The notes under the pieces are model-generated. The model searched no databases. It saw nothing but the letters and a program-made list of their open reading frames with translations, and was not told the DNA's origin. From assembly GCF_051622035.1 (NCBI RefSeq), contig NC_135360.1:31823206-31887205 (forward strand): a stretch of 64,000 bases of DNA, written 5' to 3'. The stretch's first letter is position 1; every line of letters begins with the position of its first letter. Below, piece after piece: positions 1 through 11,869 of this stretch. The position numbers and the translations under genes were made by a program. This DNA is from Arctopsyche grandis (Eukaryota > Arthropoda > Insecta > Trichoptera > Hydropsychidae).

Positions 1-459
1 ATCATATTTCCCATGATACATTTTGATTGATACGAATATCTATGTATGTTTAAAAGATCACTGCAGATTCACTATTTCTCTGTCTTCCAGCTGCCATTTT
101 GATTGTCAGCATGCCGCCATTTTGTTTTTAATTAATAATATAAAACATTCGGAATATGATTGTATGTACATCCATCTACACATGTATTGTCGATTGAAAT
201 AATATTTGATTGTTCTGTTATGAACATCTGTCCATTATCATTAATCATTAAAAGTACATACGTACATATACATATATTATAATTTTAAGATGTATTAATT
301 ATTGTAAATATCCTCACATAATTAATACAATATTATGAATTTATTCCTCTTCTTGCATCATTGTCAGAAGCATTAATTTATAATTTAATTGTTTATTAAA
401 ATATTTAGAAAATACTTTAGCCTTACGTTGTCATTATTTAAGAGTATTTTCGCCGTTTG
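1..459. other. AT-rich intergenic DNA
   Basis: AT-rich sequence with short tacata/tatgta runs. I see no exon, RNA gene or recognisable element before the LINE fragment that follows. Confidence 0.6.
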
Positions 460-655
460 TCATTGCTTGTATCATCATAATCATCATTTACAGCCATTCG
501 CCGTCCACTGCTGGATGGCGGGCTTGCCAACACGTTTCTATTCAACTTGGTTTTGGGCAATTCTCATCCATCCATTTCTTCTGGGCCCCTCCTTGCACCC
601 TTTTAGATTCTCTTGGGTACCATTCGAGCACTTCTTGCGTCCATTATTCTAGCTG
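460..655 (-). mobile_element. RTE-type LINE 3' fragment
   Basis: Read on the minus strand this matches the 3' end of the LINE at 43369-43890: an LEWYLRE-like stretch, then a stretch corresponding to IQQWMANGCK and a stop followed by short atgatg-type repeats. A large internal part is missing and the frame is broken, so it is a dead 3' remnant. The class (RTE-like endonuclease/reverse transcriptase) is taken from the better preserved copy. Confidence 0.7.
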
Positions 656-733
656 CGTGACCCACCCGTTGCTATTTCAATCAATTCAATTATCTTTTTT
701 CCATAACTACTAAATATATCGCTTTTCACCCCA

Positions 734-798
734 TCTCGACCAATAGCATTTCGTACGTATAATGTTCTATTGCCTATACGAAATGCTATTGGTCGAGA
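734..798. repeat. 22-bp perfect inverted repeat (hairpin)
   Basis: Arms at 734-755 and 777-798 are exact reverse complements over 22 bp, separated by a 21-nt loop. It may be the core of a decayed MITE or a transcribed hairpin. No target duplication was recognised. Confidence 0.7.
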
Positions 799-892
799 AG
801 CACTGAAAGACAGCATGTACGTTTTACCTCTAAGTCTCTTCAAACAATAAATGGACTATAGGGGATTTTTTTTTCAATATACTTACTACATG

Positions 893-1140
893 CCAGCAGC
901 ATAGTTCGGTGGTTGCGTTGATACTAAGCACCGAGAGGTCGCCGGGTTCGATCCCGTCATCTGAGTATAATCTTTAATGCTGCTAGTCAGACTTAAATAT
1001 TTGTGACTCCAAGTCGATCGTTTCCTATCAGAGTTTGACAATTTCATTGTTGAAGCGATTCCTCCATCAAATTGGTAAAAACCATCCTACCCACTACATA
1101 TGTCACCACTATTTGAATTTGATTTGAAAAATTTATTATC
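893..1140 (+). mobile_element. tRNA-derived SINE, 5' part
   Basis: The copy begins with ccagcagcatag and has an A-box-like stretch followed by a B box (ggttcgatccc), the internal pol III promoter of tRNA-derived SINEs. The body (gtgactccaagtcgatcg, then a gattcctcc segment) is shared with copies near 2.3, 4.4, 11.5, 30.9, 42.2, 51.6 and 61.6 kb. A tRNA gene is excluded because the sequence after the B box does not fold as an acceptor arm and the unit recurs. Confidence 0.8.
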
Positions 1141-1290
1141 TATAACATAGAAGTCTCGCTAATTTTCTTATATATGTATATATAGTATTTGTATTATGCT
1201 TATAATATCAGGTCACAGTGACGCATATTCTGTAATGTCACTGTGGCTAATATGTATGTAAATAAATAAAAATATTTATATACAAGGTGG
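1141..1290 (+). mobile_element. Probable non-LTR retrotransposon tail
   Basis: A small hairpin (gtcacagtg ... cactgtgg) is followed by an aataaataaa tail. The same arrangement appears at 32345-32440, and related 3' ends end near 32905 and 48540. No coding sequence remains, so the assignment rests on the shared 3' structure. Confidence 0.45.
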
Positions 1291-2198
1291 AGTAAAAAGA
1301 GCGCCCCGATTTGCGAGGCTAATAAAAAACAAACTAAGCTACATTCAGGAATAAACTTTTTACTCACGTATTCTACATATAATGCAGTTTTATATGAAGG
1401 CGATCAAATGCGTACTTTTCAAAGCACTTTACATACAATAAATACATTTCAAAAAGTGAAGTTTTAAATCTGCTCAAATTTCTGACACTAAAAAACCTAC
1501 ATAGTTGACATGTATATATTAAAAAATTCCCTTCAGAAGAGAATTGATTATATTTGAATAGTACAAAAAATGAATTGAATAAAAAAAAATATGTCAGTTT
1601 AATGGACTTAATTTATATGCACAACTTTTTTTAGTGTCAGCAAAGCCAAAGTCCATCGATGCAGGTCGTATTGCGATAGTAGGGATCGCAAACCTTTTCG
1701 TAGCCAAAGTTCAACAGTCGGAGTGTCGTCCTCATTACCATAGAGTGCATGTCGTCCTTGCTGGGGGACGCACGTGCTGCTGCGAAATTCCAGACGACCG
1801 ATCGGCGAACCGGTTCGGGGCCCGGCGAACCGGTTGACACCACACGAATCCTCTATCCACATTACAACACCACCGATCACCCCCAAGTGTCAGACATTGC
1901 GCTCTCGTGACCGAAATAAGCACCAAACTCGGGGGTCGTGCGATTTAAAAATGGCGGCGGCGAAAGGGTTCACCTTCGTTCGATCGCTCGTTGAAAATTT
2001 CAGTCGTTGACTTGTTAATTAGTCGACTTGTTCTTGACCTTCGTTAACTGTTTACAACGTCCTGGTGTGCACAGATCTTAATCTGCTTGCCATGACTGAC
2101 AGATTTGTTCTGCGAGTTCCGGTTAAATACTGTCCATATTCGTTGTTGGATCTAATTTGAATCTGTATCTAAATAGTATAGTATAGTATAGTCTGAAG
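1291..2198. other. Intergenic; CpG-richer block 1630-2010
   Basis: Mostly AT-rich. The stretch 1630-2010 is clearly richer in CG, with cgaaccggtt occurring twice and a gcggcggcg run. Short open frames on both strands resemble nothing I recognise. It could be a promoter or non-coding exon of a neighbouring or upstream gene, or an old transposon remnant. Confidence 0.4.
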
Positions 2199-2752
2199 CA
2201 ATGGCAGCTCATCCATGAGGGCTGCGGAGCTGCAGCCCTCCCATTATAGTACATATGCATGCTATTTTTGTCGTCCATATGGACTGCGGGCTGCAGACCT
2301 CCCAGTATAGTACATAACCAACCAGCAGCGTGGACTAGTTGTTAGCATATTATGCTTTCGAGTGAAGTGGTCACTAGTAGCTGTTGGCTAGACCTTGGGT
2401 TTGTGACTCCATGTCGATCATTTCCTTTCGGAGTTTGCCATTTTTTATGATTTTCATTGAAACGGTCCCTGTAAATTGTCATCTCTTTACCAATCTCTCC
2501 TACAAATCACAAGTTATTCAATTTCTATAATAAAATGCTACAAAAAATTAGGAATTCGTATTGTATAAAATGCTTGTATTATTGTATTAGTACACTCGAT
2601 CTGTAAAGTAGAGTGTACATACATGTTCGATTGAAACAAAATAAAAATAAAAAATATGTATGCCATTTTTGTGTGCATTTGATCACCGGTATGGTCAACG
2701 AGCAACAACAGCCCGATTCATTTCTGCAGCCCCCACCCCACTATGAAATATG
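2199..2752. mobile_element. Degenerate hAT-like MITE split by a SINE
   Basis: Segments 2199-2316 and about 2660-2752 match the left and right parts of the intact element at 22040-22244 (ggctgcgggctgcag; tcaccggtatggtcaacgag). The left end caatggcagctcat is a decayed form of cagtggcggctcgt. The two halves are separated by a SINE and its flank, so the hAT element is the older insertion. Confidence 0.65.
2322..2520 (+). mobile_element. tRNA-derived SINE copy
   Basis: It starts accagcagcgtgg, carries tgttagcatattatgctttc and the common body (gtgactccatgtcgatca, gaaacggtccct). The B box is eroded. It lies inside the older hAT-like element. Confidence 0.7.
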
Positions 2753-4393
2753 GTTTGAAGTCAACTACAAAAAGCTTCTAGCATTACCGGAGCATTTTTT
2801 TACACTCGACCATTTTTTTCTTAACTTAATGTCATCGCGTTATAGTGAAAATCGTTTTCTCTTTGTCTTTTGAATTACACTTCCACTAATTTGCATGTGC
2901 GATACGGTCGATAGTTAAGAAAAACTCACATTTTATTAGGGTGAGTTATTTTGCAACGAGCTGCAAAATTTGAATGTCGAATTTTCGCCACACTTTCTCT
3001 CGCATTGTACTTTTACTGGGAGTGCGCGCGCGTGTACACATATCGAAAATCGAAAAGTGTCGTAACGACGAACGAAACGTTTGCCCACACCTGAAAGTTT
3101 TCGTACACGTTTCAGTCCCTTGTCGCGCTCGTTTTCATCGTCTCATTTTTCCCGATTAACTAATTTCAATGACGGAATTATCTAATTCGGTGTCAGAATG
3201 TCGTCACATCGTCGCACCGCTCGTTGCTCTCCGTTTCTTTTGTTTTGCTTTGTTGCTCTCTCGCCGGGTGAAAGTGACGAGCGAAGTGACTGAACGAACT
3301 GGCCGACTCTTCGCTTCACCATGGATCACATAACAGACACGACCGAAAAAAAATCAACTAAAAAGAGCACATATTAAATTCATTTAAATTTGTCAATACA
3401 AACCATTGATAATTTGGTTCAATTTTTTTTTTTTAGAGAAAAAAACTTTCACATTCTGTATTTCGCTAGTAGTAGAGTATGAGTGACGCGTTGACACTTT
3501 CGTCATCACTTGCCACGAAAAAAAGTACGCAAAAAAGCGCACGGCCATGGACTATCGAATCTTCTTTGAATAATTTGAATTTTTGTGAACTTCAATCCGC
3601 ACGCAGCACTTGCGATCGTTCACGTGAACTTTTTAATTGTTTTCCGTTCATTTTATCTCTCGTGGTGCAGCGAAAAGGTTGAATAGTTTCGGTTGAACCG
3701 TTTTCTCGTCGGCCTTCGCCAAACTCAACGCGTACATACGTATATCCTCTTGCGAAATGTCAACGCAAGTGTAGCACTTTTCAGATTCTAAACTCGCATT
3801 CCTGCACTTTTAGATTGCTCAACTTGACCTGTCGCATAATCTCATGGGAAAGCGGTTTACGCGCTTTCCGAAAGTATCTCCAAAATCTCTAAAAACCGAT
3901 GTGACGCCATGTCTTTTTCGGCCGTTAGAAAGGTGACTTGACTATTTGCCTATTCGTTTTATTATAATTGTTGTTTGTTTGACTGTTTTGCCCTCAGTTT
4001 GCTGACTTTAAAATTTGGACACCAAAACTTGCAGAACCCACCTTCAATGTATCTACTATTCTACTTTTTTCTTCCATATCGCCAGTTCTCAACCTCTTTT
4101 GTCATACCATTTCCAAAAACTATAACATCCGTATCATTTTTTTGTTGTAATATAATTTTTATTTCATAGAACGCGAACACTCGCATTTACAGATCGCTCC
4201 AAAGCGACGAGTGCACTTAAACAGATGCACTAAAATCAATACACATAAACATTTTATACAACGCGAATTCATACAAACATCCAGTGACATCTATGGAGAA
4301 AATTTTGCAGCTGTTTATAATCAAATTGGCGAACTTCAAGACGCTGAATTACTTGAAATTTGCAAGAAAGATAGGAAGGAAATGCCAATTTTA
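2753..4393. other. Intergenic; CpG-richer block 2970-3720
   Basis: The stretch 2970-3720 has a higher CG content than its surroundings and several short open frames without recognisable domains. No splice-bounded coding exon could be supported. It may hold upstream regulatory DNA or a non-coding exon of the SERTA gene, whose first exon is not placed. Confidence 0.4.
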
Positions 4394-4562
4394 CAGGAGC
4401 CGTTTCAATGAAAATCAGAAAAATTGGCAAACTCCGATAAGAAACGATTAACCTGGAGTCGTATACCAAGGTCTGGCCAGCAGCAGGACTCTAGTGGGAC
4501 TCGAACCCGGGACCAGTCTGCTTGAAAGCATAATATACTAACCACTATTCCATGCCGCTGGA
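4394..4562 (-). mobile_element. tRNA-derived SINE copy
   Basis: On the minus strand it reads ccagcggcatgg, tagtggttagtatattatgc, a good B box (gggttcgagtccc), then the shared body (tttcttatcggagtttgcc, gaaacggctcc). This is one of the better tRNA-like heads of the family here. Confidence 0.8.
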
Positions 4563-5199
4563 TAAAATAAATACGAAAACTCCCCCCCCCCCCCCTTTAA
4601 CTACACTTACTGAGCTCATAACTATTGAAATTTTCATTATAGTAGCTCAATAGACAAATCTTCTGTAACGATTTTTATAAATTAGCAACAATAAAGAAAT
4701 CTGCCCCATACAAAGTTTGGCAAAATACCTACATATATACAAAAATAATCAATGTTTTTTCGCGTATCCTTAAAACACCTGTCATGTACCCTGGTTTGGA
4801 ATCGATGTTCTATTATGCATATACTCGATCATCCAGGTGTCATAATTGTAGTACTATGTATGTATATATTTTATATGATAAATGCATTTCGAAATTCATA
4901 TTTTTGATCTACAAGTTTTGAATCACTTTTTTATATAAATATGAATTTTTAGGAGTTGTCGAGCACTCTGAAATAAGACACGCTCTAGCTGCTTCACTCG
5001 TTAATTCAAAAAATTAGCACACTGCAAATACTTGGTACTGTACCGTTCGAACGATACGATTCCTATCTACATACATACATAATGCAAAACAAAAAAAAAA
5101 AAAGAGTACATATATATGTTTATATATATGCATATATAGGGCATATCAGGTTTTCGACGATCCATTTTCACTATGAACGAACATTTGGCGTGACAGTTA

Positions 5200-5900
5200 G
5201 CGGCAGACGGTGATCCGAGCTGGACGCGCCGCTCGGAGCTCGCAGCACCACTAAACGGTTAATCGATTTCCGTCGCTATAAATTATTGTTTCGGTTCGGA
5301 AGCACCCTCGATCGGTTCCTGCGAACCGACGGTACGACCGACGATCACTTTTTCGTCGTTTCGCTTCGTCCGAGACCGCGGAACGGTTCACTTTGTGTGC
5401 GCCAAAGCGCGCGAAAATAACTCGCGTGACGTCACACCAGTATGCGACCGCGTCACGACACTTACCTTGGGAGGCGAAATCGCATAGACGAAAATTGTTC
5501 ATTGTGAGTGCATTGCGTTGTCCGTATGTCGGTCACCTTGCCGGCCGGTTCCGAATTTCCTCTCGAGTCGCCATACTAGTTTGGCATAAGTCTCGCGGAA
5601 GTCTCAGAACCAGAACCCGTTACCGGTTCACAGCTGTGTGTGTGTACCCAGGATGCTAACGGAGCTCATCTGCTCGCTGCGCGTCGTGCTCGCACCCGCC
5701 CAATTAAGTCCAAAGACCCGAGGTCTCGGAAAAAAAGCGAAAATCGGGATGAGGGGCCTCTTGCTCGGAGCTCGCTCGAGTGGAAGAGAAAGTTTGCCGA
5801 CGGCCTACGGCAAGGTTGCTCAAATAATGTATCAAATTAAAAGTCAACACGATTATTTGAAAGAAGCCTACCCCCCCCCCCCTCCCCCACCCCTATCCGA
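5200..5900 (+). promoter_or_regulatory. CpG-rich candidate promoter of the SERTA gene
   Basis: This block is CG-rich against an AT-rich background and lies about 0.8-1.5 kb upstream of the SERTA coding exon, which begins at a splice acceptor and so needs an upstream exon. It contains a perfect palindromic CRE (TGACGTCA, 5427-5434) and an E2F-type octamer (GCGCGAAA, 5409-5416) 10 bp apart. A C12 tract follows at 5871-5882. Promoter function is inferred from composition, motifs and position; no start site was demonstrated. Confidence 0.45.
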
Positions 5901-6666
5901 AACCGTTCAATTTGTGATTAACCCGAAATGATTATCAATCCAAACTTGACGAAATCCAGCTCTTCGTTGGGTTTGTGGGTCAGTGGACGTTCGTTCGTCT
6001 TTTCACTCGAATGTTATTACTTGGAACGCTTTTAAAAACAGACGGAGCGAACTCACCATGTTTACTCTCGAAACATATTACAATTACTATACAAGTTAGG
6101 ACTTCTAAGTCCTTTCCAATTTCAACGGTGCGTAAAGCCGACTACTCTACCGAAACGATAATAAAGTCGACACTGCTGAAGCATGAGGGCCCAAAGGTGT
6201 TGCCTAATCAAACTTTGGTCCGTGGGAATCGGGCAGATTAAACTCTAGTGAAAATATTGCACTTGCTATTGATTGCTTGCAAGTGCAAGCATATGGCGGG
6301 CGCTCACTGTCGGCTACTGGGCAATGTGTGCCAAGAAATTTATGAAGCGAATAATTGGCTTGGTGTGAAATCAAATCAACCTAACTTATCCAGCAGTCAA
6401 AGTCTAAAAAAAACTTTAGTACATCTCATATAGTTTTGGGACTTAAGTCGCCTAATTTGATAGTTTTGGGTTTCTCTCCTTTATGGTTCGATTTCAAAGA
6501 GCAACATTGTCAAGAGGCATATGGTGGATACTATCATTAGTGCCATATTTGAAACTACCTTAGATTACGTTTTAGATAGTTGTGAGGTCAAATCAGCAGT
6601 TGGTTTAAATTTAAGTTTCTTGGTTTCTTACTCGATTTTAATTTGGTTTTTTTCTTTTATTTCCAG
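5901..6666. other. Probable 5' intron of the SERTA gene
   Basis: No domain-bearing open frame is seen. The stretch ends in a polypyrimidine tract and the acceptor ttccag at 6661-6666. Confidence 0.4.
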
Positions 6667-6687
6667 AATTTGACCTGTGACGCGGGC

Positions 6688-8073
6688 ATGACGCCCCCAA
6701 CGGCGCTGGAGTCCTCCGCCTTGGCGGTGGAGGCTCCACCCGATAGCGATGACATATTCGGTCCATCCCGCAGCTTCCCTCCTAGGAGCAACCGCCCTAA
6801 ACCTTCCATGATCTCGGCAAAACTTCGCGCCAAAGAGGAGCGCAAGAAAGTTATCCAGATATGTACGGAGAAGCTCGAGAAGATCAAGGACCCCGACCGA
6901 AACTTGAGGCGATCCGTCTGCATCAACAACACCTATTACAAGCTCCAGGATGAAGTACGGAGAGAAAAGCAGATGAAGCATATGATGAACGCGAACCGTG
7001 GAGACGAGGACGAATCAAGGAGTCGCAACAGACGAGGAGGAACACCGAATGCGGAACAGAAGCAGAGAATGTTGGACAAGGCTTTGGAGTCCATCGACAA
7101 GGAGTTGAGCGCCATCGATGCCAACATGCCCTCCATAGAGCACGAGATGCTCTCCGAGGACATGGACATTGTGAATTCTCTAAACCCTTTGAGGAGTGGC
7201 AACGAGGATGTTTTGAACAATTTCGTATCGAGTCAACCGTGCATGAGTGTTACACCTGCCCTGCTCACGGATGAACTCTCTCTAGACTTGGCATTCGGCG
7301 ATCGCGCCGACAGTTATAGTGTTAATAGTTCTAAGAATTCGGACAGTATAGATTATAGTTTTTGCAAATCGGACAGCAGTAGCGTCAATTCTAGGTGTCG
7401 CTCGAGGAAAAGGTCCTTCGACGAAGTAGAGGACTGTGACGTTCACGAAGTGTTGTCTCAATTCTACATGCCGCCCACCCCCAGATTGATCTCCTCCATC
7501 GACGACGACGTCCTGCTGAACGTGGTAGACGACGACCCAGTCGAAGAATCGAGCAAAAAGTCTAAAACTGCTCGAAGTATGCCTGAAATAAGCGACAACG
7601 CCGAATTAGACAGTAGGAAGATGAAGACAGCAGAGTTCGAGAACGGCTTCGACAAGATGCTGGAGCTCGACACGGATCTCAACCAAAACAAATCCGACTT
7701 TCAAACACTGAACAGCTTCCCCAGCGAACCGGTCGCCAAGCGGGTCAAATACGACTCCTCGGGCGACTATTTGGAACCGTTGCTGCAGCAGGACAGCGAA
7801 AGGACTCCGAAGGTCGAAGATGACAAGTTTGTGCAGAAACGAGCGAGCAAATCTGAGTTTGAAATCATACTAGACGCGCTCAGGCTGGAAGACAACAAGG
7901 ACGTATGCGACAGGGAGGACTTGATGTACTATTGTGGCAAAGGAGACAAGTTGGTTAGTGACGGTGATGTGAGGACGAGATATTTGAGTAGTGACAGCTG
8001 TGGCCAGGCGGCTATCTTGGGCGATCAGCAATCGTCTGGTTTCCATGGACTCCTCGCTTCTTTGGAGACATGA
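6688..8073 (+). CDS. tara: SERTA domain-containing protein (Taranis-like)
   Basis: The 461-aa frame starts at the ATG at 6688, just after a splice acceptor (…ttccag, ending 6666). The frame is open from the acceptor, so a longer N-terminus from an upstream exon is possible. Residues ~45-100 carry the SERTA motif: basic EERKKVIQICTEKLEKIKDP, then LRRSVCINNTYYKLQDEVRR. The rest is low-complexity, acidic and serine-rich, as in Drosophila Taranis and vertebrate SERTAD/TRIP-Br proteins, with a basic KSKTAR stretch, an AKRVKYD motif and a short hydrophobic C-terminus (FHGLLASLET) that could be a cofactor-binding tail. These family members are nuclear transcription cofactors linked to E2F/DP, cyclins and chromatin regulators. 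The entire visible coding sequence is in one exon. An AATAAA lies at 8409-8414. The symbol assumes orthology with Taranis; only the SERTA motif is strong. Confidence 0.85.
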   Translation: MTPPTALESSALAVEAPPDSDDIFGPSRSFPPRSNRPKPSMISAKLRAKEERKKVIQICTEKLEKIKDPDRNLRRSVCINNTYYKLQDEVRREKQMKHMMNANRGDEDESRSRNRRGGTPNAEQKQRMLDKALESIDKELSAIDANMPSIEHEMLSEDMDIVNSLNPLRSGNEDVLNNFVSSQPCMSVTPALLTDELSLDLAFGDRADSYSVNSSKNSDSIDYSFCKSDSSSVNSRCRSRKRSFDEVEDCDVHEVLSQFYMPPTPRLISSIDDDVLLNVVDDDPVEESSKKSKTARSMPEISDNAELDSRKMKTAEFENGFDKMLELDTDLNQNKSDFQTLNSFPSEPVAKRVKYDSSGDYLEPLLQQDSERTPKVEDDKFVQKRASKSEFEIILDALRLEDNKDVCDREDLMYYCGKGDKLVSDGDVRTRYLSSDSCGQAAILGDQQSSGFHGLLASLET

Positions 8074-9526
8074 GGGCGCCTGCACAGGCCGTGGCTGCAT
8101 GGAGCACGCGCCCCCTCAGCCTCGTGAGCCCCCAGAGACACTGCCCCCCCTATTTTGTAGTCTGATCCCTAAGAACAACCTTCCAGCTTCGCGCTGCTGG
8201 ACTTCATCCTTTCGATTGCACCATAAATTGTCCAAAAATTAAGGTCCGGCAGCGTCTGGAATACCGCCACGTATGCCAGAAACTGTGGCTGCTCAACAAG
8301 TGTCCCGTCGAAATTTGACGGGAACGATCTGTTTTACGTATGGAGATTTTTATCTTTATGTATTCCTAATTCCACTATTAAATTATTATAATTTATATAT
8401 TTTGTAAAAATAAAACCCAATGCGATCCTTGCGAATTGTGACGCGCGACTCACAGAGGCGGATTTTATAGGAAATTATTATTATTATTATATTATTATTG
8501 AGATTTGAACTCTGCTTCTGTGAGCTGTCGATCGAATTTTGGGTTTTGATTATTTTTTATATCATATTATAAATGAAACACTATTTTTTTTTTAATTTTG
8601 TGAAGTTAGTCATTTTTTTTTTGTTTAATATACATACATATATAATCTTTTGCGTAAAGTTTGAATTTTTTTATTGTTGATTTGTTTTAAATTTGATCAT
8701 TTGTACTTATATTTTGCCAAAAAACGTTAATAATTATTACGAATAAATTGGGTCAAAGTACACTCTTGCATATTATTTTGTTGCTTAATCTACATTTTCA
8801 AAAAAAAAAATCACGTGTGTTCATAAATAAAATCTTGGCTATATGCTATATGCTATAAGTATTAAAATTATACATTGAATTTTTCATTAAAAAAATTGCA
8901 GCCAAGGACCAACACTACATATATTACTACAAAATAGTCAATTTAAATAAATAAATAAACAAAACATCGTTCAATTTAAATATACAGTAAATAATAGTGA
9001 TCATTTTTTTAATTTATCAATAAATAATCGTGAAAAAGGATATAGTAACAGCTTTTTTTTGTTATAATATTAAATATAAAAATCAGTACCAAACGAATAT
9101 ACATACATGTTTAGAATAATTTAATTTGGTCCTTTTTTTTTAATTACTATTATTTGTTTTGATTTAAACAATATATTACTATTATAATGTTTTCATTTAT
9201 TATTTTTCATTTATGACTTATGCCAATGTCTGTGATATTAAATTAAATATTCACAAAGTTAGGTTAAATATATTATGAATAGATTTAAATTCACTTTAAT
9301 ATTATAAAAAAAAGTAACGTTAATTATATTGAAAGTTATTATATATTAGTACATACCAACTATAATATATATACATATAATTAATTGTCAATTTTGTATA
9401 TATATATATTATATAAAATAGTTGAAAAGCTAGGTTCTATGAATATATAATATATAAATAAATAAAATATTTGACAGAACATTATTACATACATACATAC
9501 ATATATCATCTGAAAATTCTACAGAA

Positions 9527-9570
<44 letters not shown>

Positions 9571-11530
9571 AATAGATTTTTATAGCTTTGGAAATAAATT
9601 AGATTTTTTTTATTTATTTTATAAAGTTCATTCAAAACGTAAATAAATAAATCCATTTTTATTTGTATCTATTGATTTCTTTTTTACATAAAAAGCACAA
9701 ATTTTATATATATGATATTGTATAGAGCCTTTTTGCCTTTGATGAAATATATACAAAAAAAAAAACATCACAATGCCTGAAGAAATGATTTTTGGAGCCC
9801 TTTGCGATTTATATTATTAATTGTTAATAATTGCCTTTGAAATTCAACAGGGACCCATCATTATCATTTGTTATTATTATTGTATTATCACATTTTGATT
9901 TTTTGAGATTGAGCACAACTTTTTCATTTACATTGAAGCGCTGTTGGTAATTAAAAATGAAACCTTTCAATTTTTACAAAAAAAATCTATTATTTTTTTG
10001 ATTATTTTAGCCCACATTGAATTTGCACGTGTGTACGTGCACAGCACCGGAGGATATTTTAATCAACCCCTTCTTTATACAACAACGGTCCGTTTTCAAT
10101 GGACCCGGGGCTTTATTGTGAGAACGTATTCATATTGTAGCCAACCCTGTATATGCACACTGGCCGAAGGGGTTAAAACGTTTCAATTATTTTCATTGCT
10201 TGTTTGTTTCGAATTAAACTCGACTCGAGTGTCTTTTTCTTTTTTTTTCGATCTCGACTGATGTCGACACTCAATTCTAAACTTGATCTTATTTACAACG
10301 TCTATCGGAAGCGGCTCTGTTTATAGAGCGAACCAGTTGAATTTACGATTAACGTGAACTGCGGTTATGGTCGTTGGGCATAGCTTGCTTGGGCCGTCAG
10401 GAGCGCGTGGGTGCACAAATGATGTAGTCATCGGTGACTTGAACTTCCTGCCGACAAAGGTCAATCAAACGATCATTGTGTACTTGTATTTCTTTTTTCG
10501 TGTCAAACTTGCGGGAAAATTTTACATTTCCTTCCAAAAAAAAAAAAAAATAGCTAAATTTTTAAAAATATTTTTTATTATAATTTTTTTTTTTTTGAAA
10601 GGTTTCATTAGAATTAAAAAATGAATTTATCGCCTTTTTTTACCTCGTTGTATTGGTATTTTATACTTTATAATACATATGTATTACCTTCCGCATGTGG
10701 AATGAAGTTACGAAAGAAATTTAAATTGATTGGAGAGTTTTTTAATAATTGAAAAAAATATGAAAAAAAAACAACTATACCTAACTTGTAAGTAAATAAA
10801 AACTCACACAAAAAACCTGTAAATATTATTAAAATAAAAATAAATTAAATTTAAAAAAAAAAGTAGCAGTTGTTTTATAAAGATGTATAAATGTAGATTT
10901 TTTAAAATATTTAAAACTATTGCTAGTTACAAAAAAACATGTACATTGCAAACAAAAATAAAAAAAAAATAGTAGAGGTTTTATATAGTTAGTTATTCGA
11001 TGACGACGACGAATCAGGAGTGAGAAATAGTGTTATTATTTTTTAGTTAACGATTATTATTACTATTATTATCATTATTATTATTATTATTGTAAAGATA
11101 ATTACCAAATTTTTGAATATGGTTACCGATTTTTTTTAAATTTAAAAAGTTTTGTTTCTTAAAAAAAGTGATATGTATGGTCAGATGTTGATTTATTATG
11201 ATTTTTTTTTTTTTTTTTTGATATCCACTGTTTATTTATTATTATACGATGACACTGATGATGTAAACGGTTTTTTACTATTATTATTTGTTTTAATTGA
11301 TGACAATGATTGTGAACGCCATGAACAAAGACCATTTGTGAAATTGTATCGATAAAAATAAAAAATATATAAAATAATTGTACCTGCTCTTATTTGTATT
11401 ATTTTATTCCTTCATATGTATAACACATGACATTTCAAACAAGACATTTTATACAAGCTTTCAGGGTGCGAAGCCCCTCAAAGCCGCACGCAACAAACAC
11501 ATTTACAAAACAAAATTACGAACAAGTTTC
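8074..11530. other. 3'UTR and AT-rich intergenic DNA
   Basis: After the SERTA stop a poly(A) signal occurs at 8409-8414. Beyond it the DNA is extremely AT-rich, with many AATAAA-like words, a TA run at 9536-9566 and tacata repeats. It may include longer 3'UTR forms, but no coding exon or recognisable element is visible. Confidence 0.5.
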
Positions 11531-11866
11531 GTATTTTATTTTACATAAACATATACCATGAAGGCCTGATAGGTAGACCCAATGCGCCTTCCTAGACAAT
11601 TAATTACAAACATTGCAGCATTTTTATTTCATAAATCACTGTATTTCAAATTAACAATTAATTAATCCATTGAAACATCTATAGATTTATGTAGACTTGT
11701 ACATATTTTTTTACATATCGTACATAAATCAAATTCAGATATATATATGACGGCAGATAGAATGATTTTTGCCAATTTTCAGGAACCGTTTCAACAATTA
11801 AAATCAGATAAATTGGCAAACTCTGATAAGAAACGATCACAAATATCCAATTCTAACCAGCAGTAT
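11531..11866 (-). mobile_element. SINE, 3' portion
   Basis: On the minus strand this is the body and 3' half of the window's SINE family, ending in the segment whose complement is caatgcgccttcctagacaatt and in a ttttattttacat-type tail. The tRNA head is missing: homology stops at cagtaTTAA (11866-11869), where a TTAACCCTTTGA-type sequence begins, as expected if a piggyBac-like element inserted into the SINE's own TTAA. Confidence 0.7.
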
Positions 11867-11869
11867 TAA

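Noticed and set aside
893-970. Possible tRNA gene (A and B box-like motifs)
   Set aside because: The unit recurs with the same downstream body at many sites and lacks a matching acceptor stem, so it is a SINE head.
1608-2010. Overlapping open frames on both strands in a CG-rich stretch
   Set aside because: No domain, no consistent splice sites and frames open on both strands, as expected from low stop density in CG-rich DNA.
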